This document shows positions 22,638 through 34,620 of a DNA stretch of 64,000 bases, piece after piece. The DNA is from Voacanga thouarsii (Eukaryota; Streptophyta; Magnoliopsida; Gentianales; Apocynaceae). Position 1 is the first letter of the stretch. Each line of letters opens with the position of its first letter. The notes under the pieces are model-generated. The model was not told where the DNA came from, did not search any database, and worked only from the letters and a program-made list of their open reading frames with translations. The position numbers were made by a program, and so were the translations under genes. The DNA lies in contig JANUWF010001109.1 in the NCBI GenBank assembly GCA_026120185.1, positions 1,480,001-1,544,000 on the forward strand, written 5' to 3'.

Positions 22638-23558
22638 ATTTGGATGTCCTTTCTCACAAAAATTACAACTTACGGCCGCATGGAGTTAGCATCGGCTCCT
22701 GTCGGGGAAAGCTTAAAAGTGGCCGAATTGGCCACTTTGTTTTCAAACAAACCGATTTTCTTAAATTTTTCTCTCCACCCGGCGCCATTTCTACATCCTC
22801 AAACACCGCCATTCCTTTTTGTTTTTTTTAAACATCAATCCAACACAAAATCCTCTTATTTTTGTTGAATCTACGAATCCAAACTCCAAAAATCTCAACT
22901 TTTTCTTCAAAAATCCACTTTCAAACCTCTCCTTTCAAACAAGGATTTCTTCAAAAAGATTACGTATTTTGCTTACCCATGCATTAGAGAACACAAAGGT
23001 ATGATTTTTCTTGAAACTTCCTATGGTTAAATTCTTGCAATTAAAATTTTCCTATTTTTGGACAAAAATTGCATATATTCAAAGTGCTGGTTAAATTTGA
23101 TTATCTTGATGGCATTATTATGACTAGAATTACATGAGAGTATGACTCATGGATTATTTTTACAACTACATGTCTATATTATGATCATAGGTAGTTTATT
23201 TTTTGTTATGTCAATTGTCTTGTTGATGAATTTAAGATAATTAGATAATGTGCGTAGCTATTATTCTTGACTCGAGATATGGACATGTTTTTCATGTTAT
23301 GATCAGGTTCTGAAGTCATTGGGAAACATATTATAGTTTGAATTGTGGCATTCTATTGGTTTTCTTGCAAGTTTTGAAAGGAGGTTAGGTTTAATTGATA
23401 TTATAGATTGAGGTTGTTGTGGATTGATTAGAAATTGTGGACTGTAGGGATTATGTGTATAGTTGTGTTGTGGTGGTGTGATCCCATTGAGTGTTGTTGT
23501 TACATTGCAGTGGTACCTCGATCATATTCTTTATTCATCCTTTTCCTATTACTTCACC
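22638..23558 (+). other. Interior spacer with a possible intron
   Basis: No coding content I recognise. A plausible 5' splice site AAG/GTATGA lies at 22998-23000 and a plausible 3' site TTACATTGCAG at about 23500-23510, just before the next ORF. The related element at 28248-29336 has a similar long non-coding lead. Splicing to express a downstream ORF is an inference only. Confidence 0.35.
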
Positions 23559-24780
23559 ATGCCTAGAGAGAGGGTCTACTCTTCTAAACGGGCTAGAGCT
23601 TCATTTTCCTCTACCCCTACCACCACAAACCCATTATTCTTACACCCTGCTGATTTCATTGATTCGTCCTGCCATTGCCAATAAGATTATAGCTAAACGC
23701 ACATTCGCATCCTCCTTAGACCATACCCTCAAGTCACGTATCATGTTTAGATGCTTGCGGTGGGGACCAATAGTTCAAATGAAGGGACACCATTGCCCTG
23801 TTCTGATTAAAGAATTCTATGCTAAATGGTCCAAAAAATGCAATAACCATCTTAAGACCATTAAGAGTAGGGTAAAAGGCACCCATATCTTTCTAGATAG
23901 AGAGAGACTAGTTGCTATCCTCTGTATGAATAATGAAGATACTTGGTTAGCTATAAATCACAACAATGAAAAGATACTGTCTGATCTTAAGTAGAAAGTA
24001 AGTGATACTAGAGATACCTTGAGAATATATAGGAGAGGTCCAGTAGGGCAAGTAGGTTTTTTCTCTAATAATGATCTTGAAGCCAACCTACATGGCTTGG
24101 TTTATATCTTTACTTACAATGTTATTCCAAAAGCTAATAGGTTCAATGAGTCCTATGTGATTAACTTATATATACTTCATAGGATGATGCATACTTAGCC
24201 CATCCCGCTTACTCCTTTAATTATTCAATCTATGCAGGATATGGTCTATTCTCACCTTTACACCAAAGTTTTTGTCTTCCCACTCGTGAAAATGAAAATT
24301 CTTGAAGCCTTTAGTATTAGTTTGGAGGGAGAGCTTACTGAAACCACAACAAAGTGTGATATGGTTACTAAGCAAACACTTACTAGTTGTGGTTATTAGT
24401 ACAATACAAAGGTGTGGTGTTGGTTACTGCCTTTTAACATGCAGCACCCGGGACAAGTCGAGCTTCCACCTGAGGAAGAAAAGCATCCTACACCACCACT
24501 TCGTGCTCATGCTAGTATTTCACAAACCTAATCTAGGGGTGATTTTGAGGCTGAGGTGAGAGGTCAATTAGAGCAATTGAGAGTTGGTATGGAGACTCAA
24601 ATAGAGATATTGCTACAACTGTGTGAGCCCATGACTATCCTTAGTAGGAGGCAATATACTCAGGAATAACAATGGGCGCAACGGATGCAAAGATTTCTTG
24701 AAATTGAGAGAGGCAATGGCAGCTATAGAGCTGATGATGAGGATGATAAGGATGAGGATGATTATGATGATGAGGATTGA
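23559..24780 (+). pseudogene. Putative plant transposon protein (Transposase_32-like), broken
   Basis: ORF in the 3' half of the Athila-like element. It starts MPRERVYSSKRARAS (23559), shifts frame near 23670 and then reads FRCLRWGPIV, LIKEFYAKWS and SRVKGTHIFLDRERLVAIL, then LHGLVYIFTYNVIPKANRF and VINLYILHRMMH. These blocks (a FYA-containing segment, a 'V-G--I-F' strand and a leucine-rich helix) fit the plant-only family annotated as putative plant transposon protein. A coiled stretch EVRGQLEQLRVGMETQIE and a tail rich in Asp/Glu (DDEDDKDEDDYDDED) end it at 24780. Several stops are in frame. Its biochemical role is not known; in some elements of this type it lies where an env-like ORF would be. 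Confidence 0.6.
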
Positions 24781-26137
24781 GTATTGAGTATTTTTCCACT
24801 ACTCTATATTTCTTTTCTTCAGCTTTCTTTTTCTGTTTATATTTTCTTGACATTTCTTAGTCTTTCTTTTTAGTTGATTTTTCTTTTCTTTTATTTTTCT
24901 AGAGTTCTATTTTCTTTTTTTTTTTATTCAGGTGCAATTTCCCCAAGAACTCCTTTTGGTGGATTCACATGTATTGGAACTCATCTATAATGGAGGTATT
25001 TTCTTTTCTCTATTCTTCCTCTTTAATTATTTTTGGTCCCTTGTCTTAGCTTTCATTGTTATATTTTTTGTCATTGAGGACAATGTCTAGTTTAAGTGTG
25101 GGGGGAGAATTTAGCACTGAAGATATTTTTCATATATTTTTGAGTGGAAATGTTTTCAAACTTTTTTGTGGTTTTCATTGCATTAGTAAGGTTGTAATTA
25201 TCATTCTTACTTGGAATATGATTTTTGTCATTTACATGGTGGATTTTTGTTGACAATAAAATGGGTTATTAGAAGGGATATGTTAACACTTGAGAATTTG
25301 GGTTAATCTTGTTTATGCATTAACATTTGAGTATTATCTTATTCATCTAGTTTAAATATGGATAATGTGATGAATGTGGAGAAAGTTATTCGCTAACTCT
25401 GGTATTATGGGTTTAAACTTCACTTGGCTTTGAGTTGTGATAAGGAATGTGAGAAAAAATATATATATCTTTGAGTGAAAAAAATTGTGGAAAAACATTT
25501 GATTGTGAGTTGAAGATTGAGAAAAAATGATGATTATTGTTTCTTTGAAGGTGAGAAAAATGTTTTTGCTCGTTTATGTTGGTCAATACGGATAGTGAAG
25601 AGAAATATACTTTCTTGAGGCTATTAATTCCCAATAGCAAAAGAAAGAAGGATTGTTGGAAATATGTTGAGTGATGACTATAAAGGGGCCAATACGGTGC
25701 ATAAAGAGAAATCTATGCACTTGATGCTATCAATTCCCTAAGTCATTGGGAAAAAAAAAATGTGAGGAAAAAATTTGTGTGTTTTCCTTGAATCATAAGT
25801 TAAGTTGTGCAAATTTTGGGATTTATAATGCTTGAGTTTGTAGATAGCTTGACTTGTATGATTCATTTTATCTATGTTTTTGCTTAAATGGTGAAATAAT
25901 GTTCTTAGACTAGCATATAAACTTGTTTAATTCGACTTCAAAGGCTTAGATATGTCGTGTTTCATACTTTATTTTGTAAATGTTTTCAAAAGATTGAAAG
26001 AATGATAAGGACATATCTAAAGTTTAAAAGGTAATTATGGCTTTGTTCTAAGTAAATTTTTTGAAAGATTGTCATGTTTTTCTTTATTTTAAAGGGATTT
26101 ACTTGATGACAAGCAAAGGTTCAAGTGTAGGAGAATG
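24781..26137 (+). other. 3' untranslated interior of the Athila-like element
   Basis: No coding signal. At 25070-25110 is the hallmark 'tcattgaggacaatgt' followed by 'tttaagtgtggggg', typical of the region ahead of the Athila 3' LTR; the second element has a diverged version at about 30950. The interior ends in the purine-rich tgtaggagaatg before the 3' LTR. Confidence 0.65.
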
Positions 26138-27570
26138 TGGTAGGGGCAAAAATCATCTATATTTTTCTAGTTATTTGAGGGAGTTTTGTGATACATTTGG
26201 TGTAATAACTAGGCATATTCCTTCATATTTAATATTTTACCCTTGGAAAGGTGTTTTAGACTTTTATTGCTGAAAGTGACGAAAAAATATCAAAATCGTC
26301 GCCATCAGAGCATGGCAGGCGCTAGCCGTGACCCATGAAACCGGTGCCGGACCCGATCTGGAGAACAAGGAAATTTTTTAACCAAAAAAACATAGCACGA
26401 TCAGGCTAACCAAAGCACGTTCGACGCTAGCCATGCCAAACGGAGCCAGTGCCGACTTTGCTCTGTCCTATGTCGATGAATTTTGATAATTATGCGCGAA
26501 TTTGATAATTTTCTAAGAATTTTGGTATTTTTCAATCTTTACTTGGCCCAGAACTCTTAGAGAATGAATTTTGGCCTCTTGGAAGCCTATTTAAACAAGA
26601 AAAAAATAAGACAATTGTGTGAATCCAATGATCAAAGTGCCAATTACTCAAAAAATGAGGAGATTCGTCATTTAAGGAGCATTATTCAAGAAGGTTTCCA
26701 AAGAGAAGAATGAGGGCTTGTCTATGGGTTCTTTCTTTTGCCTTTGTTTTCTTTTTCTAGAATAGTGATATAATTAATGTTTTCATTGCAATTTGACATT
26801 GTTTTTGGGATTCATGATTTCTTGAATTAATTTAGTCTTTTTTATCAATTGATTATTTGTCTTGGGATTTGATTACTTGATTTTCTTATGAAGTTGATTC
26901 GTTGATTTTTATTATTAACTTGCTTGAAAAGGGAGTTGATAATGACTTCAATTGATGAATTTCATATTTTTCATCTTTTAACTTGCTTGAAAAAAGGGAT
27001 TAACTGTCAAGAACTTGGGTAATCAAAGGTTGGTTGATAATTGCTAGAATATGGATTCATTGACTCATTTCATGTTTTAAATCACCTAGAATATAGGAAT
27101 TTATATAATGATTGATTTTAATGCATCTTTTGAGTAAGACCAATGAGATAGAATATAGCCATTAAGTTACTTAGAAGATAGGGAATCATGGATTACAAAT
27201 GAAGTGTTTCTAATTTAATCCTTCATGAGACCAAGATGATAATTAATTGTGATATTTTCTAAATGATTCATTGTCATATTTTCAAAAGTATTTGTCTAAA
27301 TTGCATATTTCTACATCCTTAAGTTGTACATATTTTTCTTAATATTTCTTTTTATTATCTTTTCACTTTATTAGATCGGTTAAACAATGAATGAAAACTG
27401 ATAGTATGTACTTATTCCTTTGAGGATCGATACTCGTTAATTCTCTATACTATGCTTGCGATGAGTATACTTGCTCGTATGTATAATTTGGGATTAATGT
27501 TTTAATAAAAACTTGGCTAAGTGGTGGATTTTAATTTAATGATTTTTGTAGACTCAAAATTTATGCATCA
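26138..27570 (+). mobile_element. 3' LTR of the Athila-like element
   Basis: Pairs with 19986-21416. It has a GC-rich repeat block at about 26305-26460, more decayed than in the 5' LTR, and ends GCATCA. Divergence between the two LTRs is visible throughout, so the insertion is not recent. Confidence 0.92.
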
Positions 27571-28247
27571 ACTATCACCTTTTCCTGATAGAGCTTATCT
27601 CTTAGAGGTGGCCTCTTACTGAGATACTTGCCCTACCATTCAAAGTTTAGTCCCAGAGGCCTACCCGTATTGAGTACTCAACGTTTCATTACATAATTCG
27701 AGATCCAAACTCAATGAAAACATTTCCAATACATTTTGGTCATGCAAGCATGGTTTCCAAATACTTTGTGGTAAAATCGTTTTACAAATAAAATGTGATT
27801 TTCCAATAAAACCTTTGTTTGTACAAAAGCTTTTAATGAGAAATAGTCAAATTTTCATTCCAAACAATCAAATCATTGAGACAATATTCATTTTTCAAAT
27901 TATAGTTCAGAATTTTAGTATTAAATATTTGATGCAAGGACTTACCAATCGAGATCACTTGGTAAAGTGAATTACTAGATTGCAAGAGTCTGAAGTGCAA
28001 CTTGGCCTAACAAGAAATTAAAAGTCTAATCCTGAACTATCTCTACTCATATGATTTGAAATATAACATGTCTCAATATTCATTCCCCACAACCCTTAAG
28101 CTTCCACTCCAACCATCTGGTATCATACTCATAATGTGTCACTTACCCATTTATGATATAGATCTCACTAACAGCCATATGGTTAAACAAATATATGAAT
28201 ATTGTATGATGAATAATATATAATTAATGTTAAATAAATAGATACAT

Positions 28248-29336
28248 GGTGCTGTGGAATTCACTCGGCACGACGATAAGTATCAGCTTCATATGACTAA
28301 CAACATTATTTTGTTTTAGGATTTCAAAAAATAGCAGTTAGATGGCGATGTGCCAATCACTCTACATGGTACCCGTGCACGTACATATTTTAGAAAATAA
28401 AACTGATTTGTTGACTCCATTCTTGCCATTTTTCACAAAACTGTTGAACGGTGCATCTTCTTCCCCTCAAAGCACTTATCGTCGTTCATCTCTTTGGTTA
28501 ACCCATTGCTTAAATCAGTCCATACAATCAATGTTCCCACAAAATTTAAACCTTATTAATGGTTTCAAAATAGTTAACTCTTTCTCTACTTGAGATAATT
28601 GGTCGAATCAACCCTCTATTTTAGCCACTATATTTACTTCTTTGCTTGATTTCTAGTAATAGAAATCTTGAGCAAACAACCTTTTACATGCATTCGCGGT
28701 AATTTTATTAAAAATCTCAAAGCAAAAACAATAGCAATCGCACCTAGGAAGCTATTTTTGGCAATACCATTATTGCTTTCAATGACTTCTAAACTTTTGA
28801 ATTCTTGATTTTAATTTTGAGCTATCAAGATCTATAGAAATTGGATTATTGAGTTGTGTGATTGTTTGAACGTAACACGATTTGTGCTTGATTTGTGTTG
28901 GCAATTTAATAGAAATGATTTGTTAGAATTGGATGATGTTATTGAGTAGCTTTTGAGCATTGTATTTCATCTGAAAATTAAGGAATTAGTTATCAAGTTT
29001 TATGCTATTTCAACTTGCTAGTTTGCTTAAACTCGAATTAAATTCTATTAAGATGCATTTTAGATATGGAGATTTTGTTGTGGCAGTTGATTTAGATGAA
29101 TGGGTCAAATGAGGTGTTGTTAAACTTGTGCAGAAAACTTTGATTTATATTGGTTGATTGGTGTATTTCAATTGCTGGAGTAAAGTTGAGTTGATTTGGT
29201 GGTTTTGCGAGATAAGAACCATGCAGGGTGATATGAGAGTGAAACCACTTTTTGTTCACTTTCCCTTTTTACTGTCAATTCTTCTTCTTTTCTTTTCTTT
29301 TCTTTTCCTTTCCTACTATTTTTTTTAGAACCTATT
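28248..29336 (+). other. Lead region of the second Athila-like element
   Basis: About 1.1 kb without recognisable coding. Short open frames (for example 28342-28593) have no family features. A run of ttcttttc repeats at about 29280-29310 precedes the ORF. Confidence 0.4.
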
Positions 29337-30700
29337 ATGACTCCTAAACATAATGCTACCAAACTACCTCTTAAAAGAAAAAAAGGGTAAGGATTATTCT
29401 TCCTCTTCACTATAGTCTTCCAATGCTAATAGATTTATGAGTTTGGAGTGTAAAGAATGGTTTAATAAGAGGGTAAATAAGAGAATCATTATTGAGAAAA
29501 CCCTTGACCCTGTTTTAGTTAATAAGCTCAAAATCACTGCTATGTTTAGAAAAATTGGTTGGGTCTCATTCTAGGACTTAAGGGTGTTTATTATCCTAAT
29601 CTCGTGAAAGAATTTTATGGTAATATATAGGATATAAAACACCAAGTTTTGAGGAACATTGAGGCTACTATGAAAAGTATACCAATTTATTTGTCTAGAG
29701 AGTTATTGGCTGACATGTTAAGCATCTGACATAAAAGGGCATGGGTAGGTATTGATACTTATAACAAGATGGTTGTTTCTAATGTGGAGTGGAGTTTCAA
29801 AGATGCCAAAGCAAAGCTATAATTAGAGTATCAAACAGCTGGTCTAGCTAAGGTGTTACATGTCACTAACATCCCTCCACATTATCGATTGATTATTTAC
29901 CTATTGGGCTTTAATGTGGCCCCTCAGGCAAGTGGATTTAATAAAGAAAGATTGGTAGACATTTATGTGCTACAGAAGTTGATACAAGCTTGGACTATTC
30001 CTTTAGCCTCTCTTTTTATATCCTATATGAGAAATGTTATTTTCTCCACCCATTCATTGAAGGCATTTACTTTTCCTTTAATTATTACCAAGATTTTTGA
30101 GCACTTTCAGATGCCAGTAGAGGGTAAGATGTCAGCTATAACTTGCGCGAGTGAGATAGTAACAATAGGATGCTAGTGAGCTATGGGTACAATTATTATG
30201 AGAATGAAAAGAAATGGATGACTCCTATTAAGTTTAACGAGAGGAATGGCTAGATAGCACTACAGCAGCAACTCCAACTACCATTAGTAGAGTCCTCACA
30301 AGTCAGGACTACTACAATTGACTTCTAAGCTGAAGTACATATTAATTTCACCAATCTCATCATAAGGCTAGACTCATTGAGAGGCACTCCAAATTACTAG
30401 AGTCAGATTATTGCTCAGTAGCAAGGGATGATTAGCAGCATGATGAAGATAATACAGAAGCAAGCCTAACTATCTTTTGACTATGGAGATCAAATAGAGA
30501 TGATTGAAAGGCACGGAAGCATGTCAAGAAAGGTCTGGAGGCTTTTAAGAACCAACAGGCCAGAGTTGATATTTTCTTTTGTCAAGTGTAAGTCGCTTGC
30601 AGTAGGCCTTGGAGGACATAGCTAAGCTGATTCAAGTCATCATGGAGGCCGAGGGCCATTCAGAGGATAGGGATAGGAATTGTTTCTTTTTTATTGTATT
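29337..30700 (+). pseudogene. Putative plant transposon protein (Transposase_32-like), second copy, broken
   Basis: Starts MTPKHNATKLPLKRKKG then a stop. Later blocks match the first copy in order: FMSLECKEWFNKRV, YPNLVKEFYGNI, MKSIPIYLSRELLADML, then LHVTNIPPHYRLIIYLLGF and RLVDIYVLQKLIQAW. An uninterrupted stretch of 107 codons (29853-30176) is the longest piece. Stops at several places elsewhere. The end is set loosely at the last stop after EAEGHSEDRDRN. Finding the same ORF in two diverged elements suggests it is a standing component of this retrotransposon family. Confidence 0.55.
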
Positions 30701-31943
30701 TTTATTTAGTACTTTGTTATGTTATTTGATTTTAGACTTTTTTTTTGTTTTATTTCACTTTATTTCTCTTATTTAGTACTTTATCTCTTTTTCTATGATT
30801 GTAGATATATCTTTCTTTGTGGATGATCTTCTTCCCTCTTCCAATGATCACATTGACAGTTTTAATCACTTAGGGAGTACCACTTTAATTTTCCCTCCTT
30901 ATCATTTCTTGTCCCATTGCATACATTGACATTATATATATTGTTGGCCAATAAGGACATTGTCCAATTTGAGTATGGGGGAGAGAATTAAGCTTTATTT
31001 TTTGCAAGTATTTATTGAATACCTTGGCATTTCTCTTGTTATTGTTGATGTAAAATGGGCTATATTTTTTTCAAATTTTGGCATATTTTGAACTCTTATA
31101 TGATTGCTATTCATTTTCTTCGGGCATAAGAATTTGGTATGAGGTTATTTTGATTGGGATGTTCTTAGGTAAATACATATATTTGATATGATATAATCTA
31201 TGTCTTAAGCATTTGAATTAATTATGTTTATATTTTAGTAAACATTGTGAAACTTTATTTCTTGGGAACTTATAAGAAACTTCTGATGAAATATATGTAG
31301 GGAATTTTGATTGATTTATCTTTTGTGATCTTCTTGCTAATCCTTACTCTGAGTTTAAGTAAATCTGAACTATGGTAAAACAATGAAAGATAGAAGATAA
31401 TGCAAAAACTAAATATCTTTATTAAACATCTTTTTTTAGCATTTGCATTTCTATATCCTAAAAGAAAATGAGAATTTAATGAGTGTGATGTAAAAGCTAA
31501 AAAATTAATAATTATTCATCTCTACTAAGCATTTACATTACCTTGCAAAAGTGAACTTGTAGACCATTGCCTATTTACTACTTGGATTGCAGTAGTATTG
31601 GAAGTCACAGAACTTAAGTTAGCTCACTATTCCTCCCTTTGTATGAATCACTTAGTTTGTATTCTTGACCTAAGAGATGAGGCAAAGCTCGTTGAATAGA
31701 TATAATCTTGTTTAATTCAATTTCGATGGCCTTATTTTTATCTATTCAAATACATAGGTTTACACACATTTGGATTGGTTAAGTAATCTTGAATTGAACT
31801 CTCATCTCAAATGGAAAAGAATAACTTTCTCATGATAGTCAATGTTGCCAAAAATCCACTCTTGTTAAAATACTTTTTGGGTGAGATACTTGGTTGTTTT
31901 GATAACTTGCTTGAGAATAAGTAAAAGCTTAAGTGCAGGGGAG
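30701..31943 (+). other. 3' untranslated interior of the second Athila-like element
   Basis: T-rich non-coding sequence ending in a purine tract, agtgcaggggag, directly before the LTR. Confidence 0.55.
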
Positions 31944-33395
31944 TGTTGATTGCTCAACACATACATATTTTATACATCATTTGTACTTTAAAGTGTTTAG
32001 AAATCTATTTTAATTTGCTACTTATTCACCCTATTTTCACCTTGTCTGATGAAGATTGCATTAATTTGTGATTAAAAGTAAAAGTAAGGTAAAAAGAACT
32101 TCAAAAGAGTTTTGAAGAGCACAGACAATATTGTCTGGATCATATCCCACAACGCCGTGTCATCACATGAAATTCAGAATCAAAATACTGGGAGTTAATA
32201 TCACCGTTCAGTCAAACATCGACAATACCATGCATCTTTAGAGGTTCAAATGTTGCAAACTACTGAGAACTAATAGTGTAGTGCCTCTCATTTTAGACGT
32301 TGTCATGCATAGTTATGTCACACTGTGAAGGTCACGTCATATGACATCATTTGAGACCTAATATCATTTATGGAAAGCATGCACATCACCATGTAGAGTA
32401 CCTTGGACGACACCATACAACATCACAATCAGCCCCTATTCAGTGAATTTTAGGTATTGGTATTTTCAAGAAGAAACTATAAATACTCTTTATTTAAGAC
32501 CTTTCTAAAGGAGAACCGTACGAGGTTTACATCTAAAAACTCCTTAGAAACATCATTAAAGGCTGCAAGAGAAGATCAATGCTAGACTGAAGGAGAAGAG
32601 GAGCATCCCAAAGAGAACCCAAAGTAGAAGAATATTACTTGTCTATGAGTTTTCCTTTACTTTTATTTTGTAATTTTGATTTGGTGATATTTATATTACT
32701 TAAATCTAATTGTAATTAAAGGATTGTACCCTAATTTAATCTTGTATTGAATTATCATTTGATTAATTGAATCCTGTTTAAGTAATTTATTAGTTGGGTT
32801 TATTTGATTGAATTAATTGATTAGGTTATTCTCTTGTTTTGACTTTGAGAAAAGGATTTATGAGATGGATACCTATTTATATTGGTTCAATAGATTTTTT
32901 TCCCTTGATGAACTTGAGAAAAAGATTTGGGGGATGAGAACATGGTGATGGATGGAGTTGTTTAGTCACCTAGAGATAGGGGCTTTACACTTTTTAACTT
33001 TAGTGGGTCTTTGATTTTAATGCTTCTTGGGTTTAATTTGTATGATAAAGATATCTATAGGTTGGACTCAAGGATGAGAAATTTATTACTTGAGAAAAAA
33101 ATGGGTTTTTGCATTTGGAGGCCCTTGCTAATACTTGGATTTTGATTCAATTGATTGAGTAATAGTTGATTTATTATTTGGGAAAATCACTTCAATTGCA
33201 TGGTCAATCTCTTTTTCTTACTTATACTTGTTTTTGTGATCTTTTAGACTCTACCTTGTGATTAGTTTGATGTATTAGTTATATTACTTATCAATGCAAC
33301 TCTATATTATATAGTGGGTATACTTGCCCAAATTTGTGTATTATGTGAGTTTATTTTGTATTTTAATGTAAAACATGATTAAACTTTAGATGCAT
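31944..33395 (+). mobile_element. 3' LTR of the second Athila-like element
   Basis: It begins TGTTGATTGCTCAACA, a perfect short palindrome, after a purine tract. At about 1,450 bp it is close in length to the first element's LTRs. Its middle (ttgtctatgagtttt... at 32640) and its 3' end (agtgggtatacttgcc, then tagatgcat) match them in order. A plant-type TATA box, CTATAAATAC, lies at 32478-32487. The 3' border is uncertain by some tens of bases. Confidence 0.7.
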
Positions 33396-34620
33396 TTCTC
33401 TATCACACAAGCACATGAATATCAAGTGCATAAATGACTTAGAAATATTTTGATGATGCATACAATTTGACAATTTATCTTTAGAAGATATATCTTGCAA
33501 AGTTTAACAATACTCTATAAATATTAGATTTCTAGGTTCTTGAAGAAAATCATAAATTCACATGACGGTGTAAGTTTCAATACCCAACATTTAAAATATG
33601 TGTCTAAGAAACAAAATATCATTTAACAAATGGTGGGCATTTAAATATGTGAATAGTTTAGAGCATTTACTAATAATAATCTAGTTTTTAAATACAATTG
33701 CAAGATTTTAGAGGTAGCTCCTACACATGATGTCTCACCAAACACCTCTAATTTTTATTCATATCAGAGATGTCCTAAAACTCTCTATCAATGGCAGGAC
33801 TCTAGAGGTAGCTCTCACTAGTAATGCATCACTTAGCGCCTTTATCACGATGGCAAAGCTTTAGAGGTGCCTCCAACTAGACAGTGGAGCACTTAACTCC
33901 TACATCTTGTAAGGATGACAAGACTTTAGAAGATGCTCCCACCCAAAGTGTAGCACTCAACTCTTCTATCCCTATGAGGTGTACATCACTAGTGGATGTG
34001 ATATTTTCTCTTCTTCTCTCATCCTTTCCCATAAAAGACTAGTCTCATGATTATAGGGGTTTTCGGGTGTCCTACGCCCCTTAGAATGACAGCTTTTTCA
34101 CTAGCTATGGACTAGCTAATCTTATACGTTATCACTCTATTTGGAGGCTAACAACACCTAAAGTTGACCAGGCTACTTAAGGCCCTCAAGTCTCTTACAA
34201 AAGCTAATATACAGACAAACTCTTTGGTGACTACTTAAGGTCACAATTTCTCAATAACAACTGATTTCATAATACTATAATATAAAATAATATTTTCTAT
34301 TCTCATTTTCAAAGGGGCAACTCAACCATTTTCACAAATCTCTGTACACATATTTAAAATTTTTCAAGAACCATAAGAATTTTCCCTTATAACCATCGGT
34401 TAGGTATATTACAATATTTCAAGATTTCCTCATATGAGTTTCCATATTCAACAAGATTATCAAATACATTATCAAGATTTTTTTTTTTTGTCAATTTCTC
34501 AAACAAATATCATGTGCATTTTCCAACATCATATGCAAACTTTCATAAAGGTAGTGCTAAAGGGATCTAATTAAGCCATAATAAATGCGGCTCAAGAGTA
34601 GTTGAAGGTTGTAAAAAATC
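33396..34620. other. Unassigned region with imperfect ~60-bp repeats
   Basis: Units beginning with variants of 'gactttagaggtagctccc' and ending near 'cacttagc-cct' start at about 33703, 33797, 33856 and 33920. Similar 'tagaggtggcctc' wording occurs in the gypsy LTRs, so this may be a remnant of another gypsy LTR on the minus strand, but I could not match it end to end. Confidence 0.4.

Larger units (their letters stand above)
19981..27575 (+). mobile_element. Athila-like LTR retrotransposon, complete ends, no pol seen
   Basis: LTRs at 19986-21416 (TGATAGGG...GCATCA) and 26138-27570 (TGGTAGGG...GCATCA), 1,431 and 1,433 bp. The flanks ACTGT (19981-19985) and ACTAT (27571-27575) are a one-mismatch 5-bp TSD, and joining them restores the gypsy-2 LTR. 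The 4.7-kb interior holds a gag of Athila type and a plant transposon-protein ORF. I see no protease, reverse transcriptase or integrase, so the element would need enzymes from elsewhere. Confidence 0.9.
19235..28247 (-). mobile_element. 5' LTR of gypsy-2, partial, interrupted by an Athila-like element
   Basis: The LTR 3' end is at 19235 and matches 3220 and 9917 inwards. 19235-19985 corresponds to about 3220-3960 and 27571-28247 to about 3944-4640. The interruption is the nested element 19986-27570. At 28247 homology stops (near aataaatagatacatg) and about 3 kb of the LTR is missing; unrelated sequence of a second Athila-like element follows. An (AT)25 run at 19319-19369 is absent from the 3' LTR copies. 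Confidence 0.85.
28248..33395 (+). mobile_element. Second Athila-like element, 5' truncated, with 3' LTR
   Basis: Interior sequence starts abruptly at 28248 against the gypsy-2 LTR. No 5' LTR, PBS or gag is seen. It carries a second transposon-protein ORF, the Athila-type pre-LTR hallmark (gacattgtccaatttgagta with gggggaga at about 30955) and a 3' LTR. It is related to 19986-27570 but much diverged. Confidence 0.75.
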
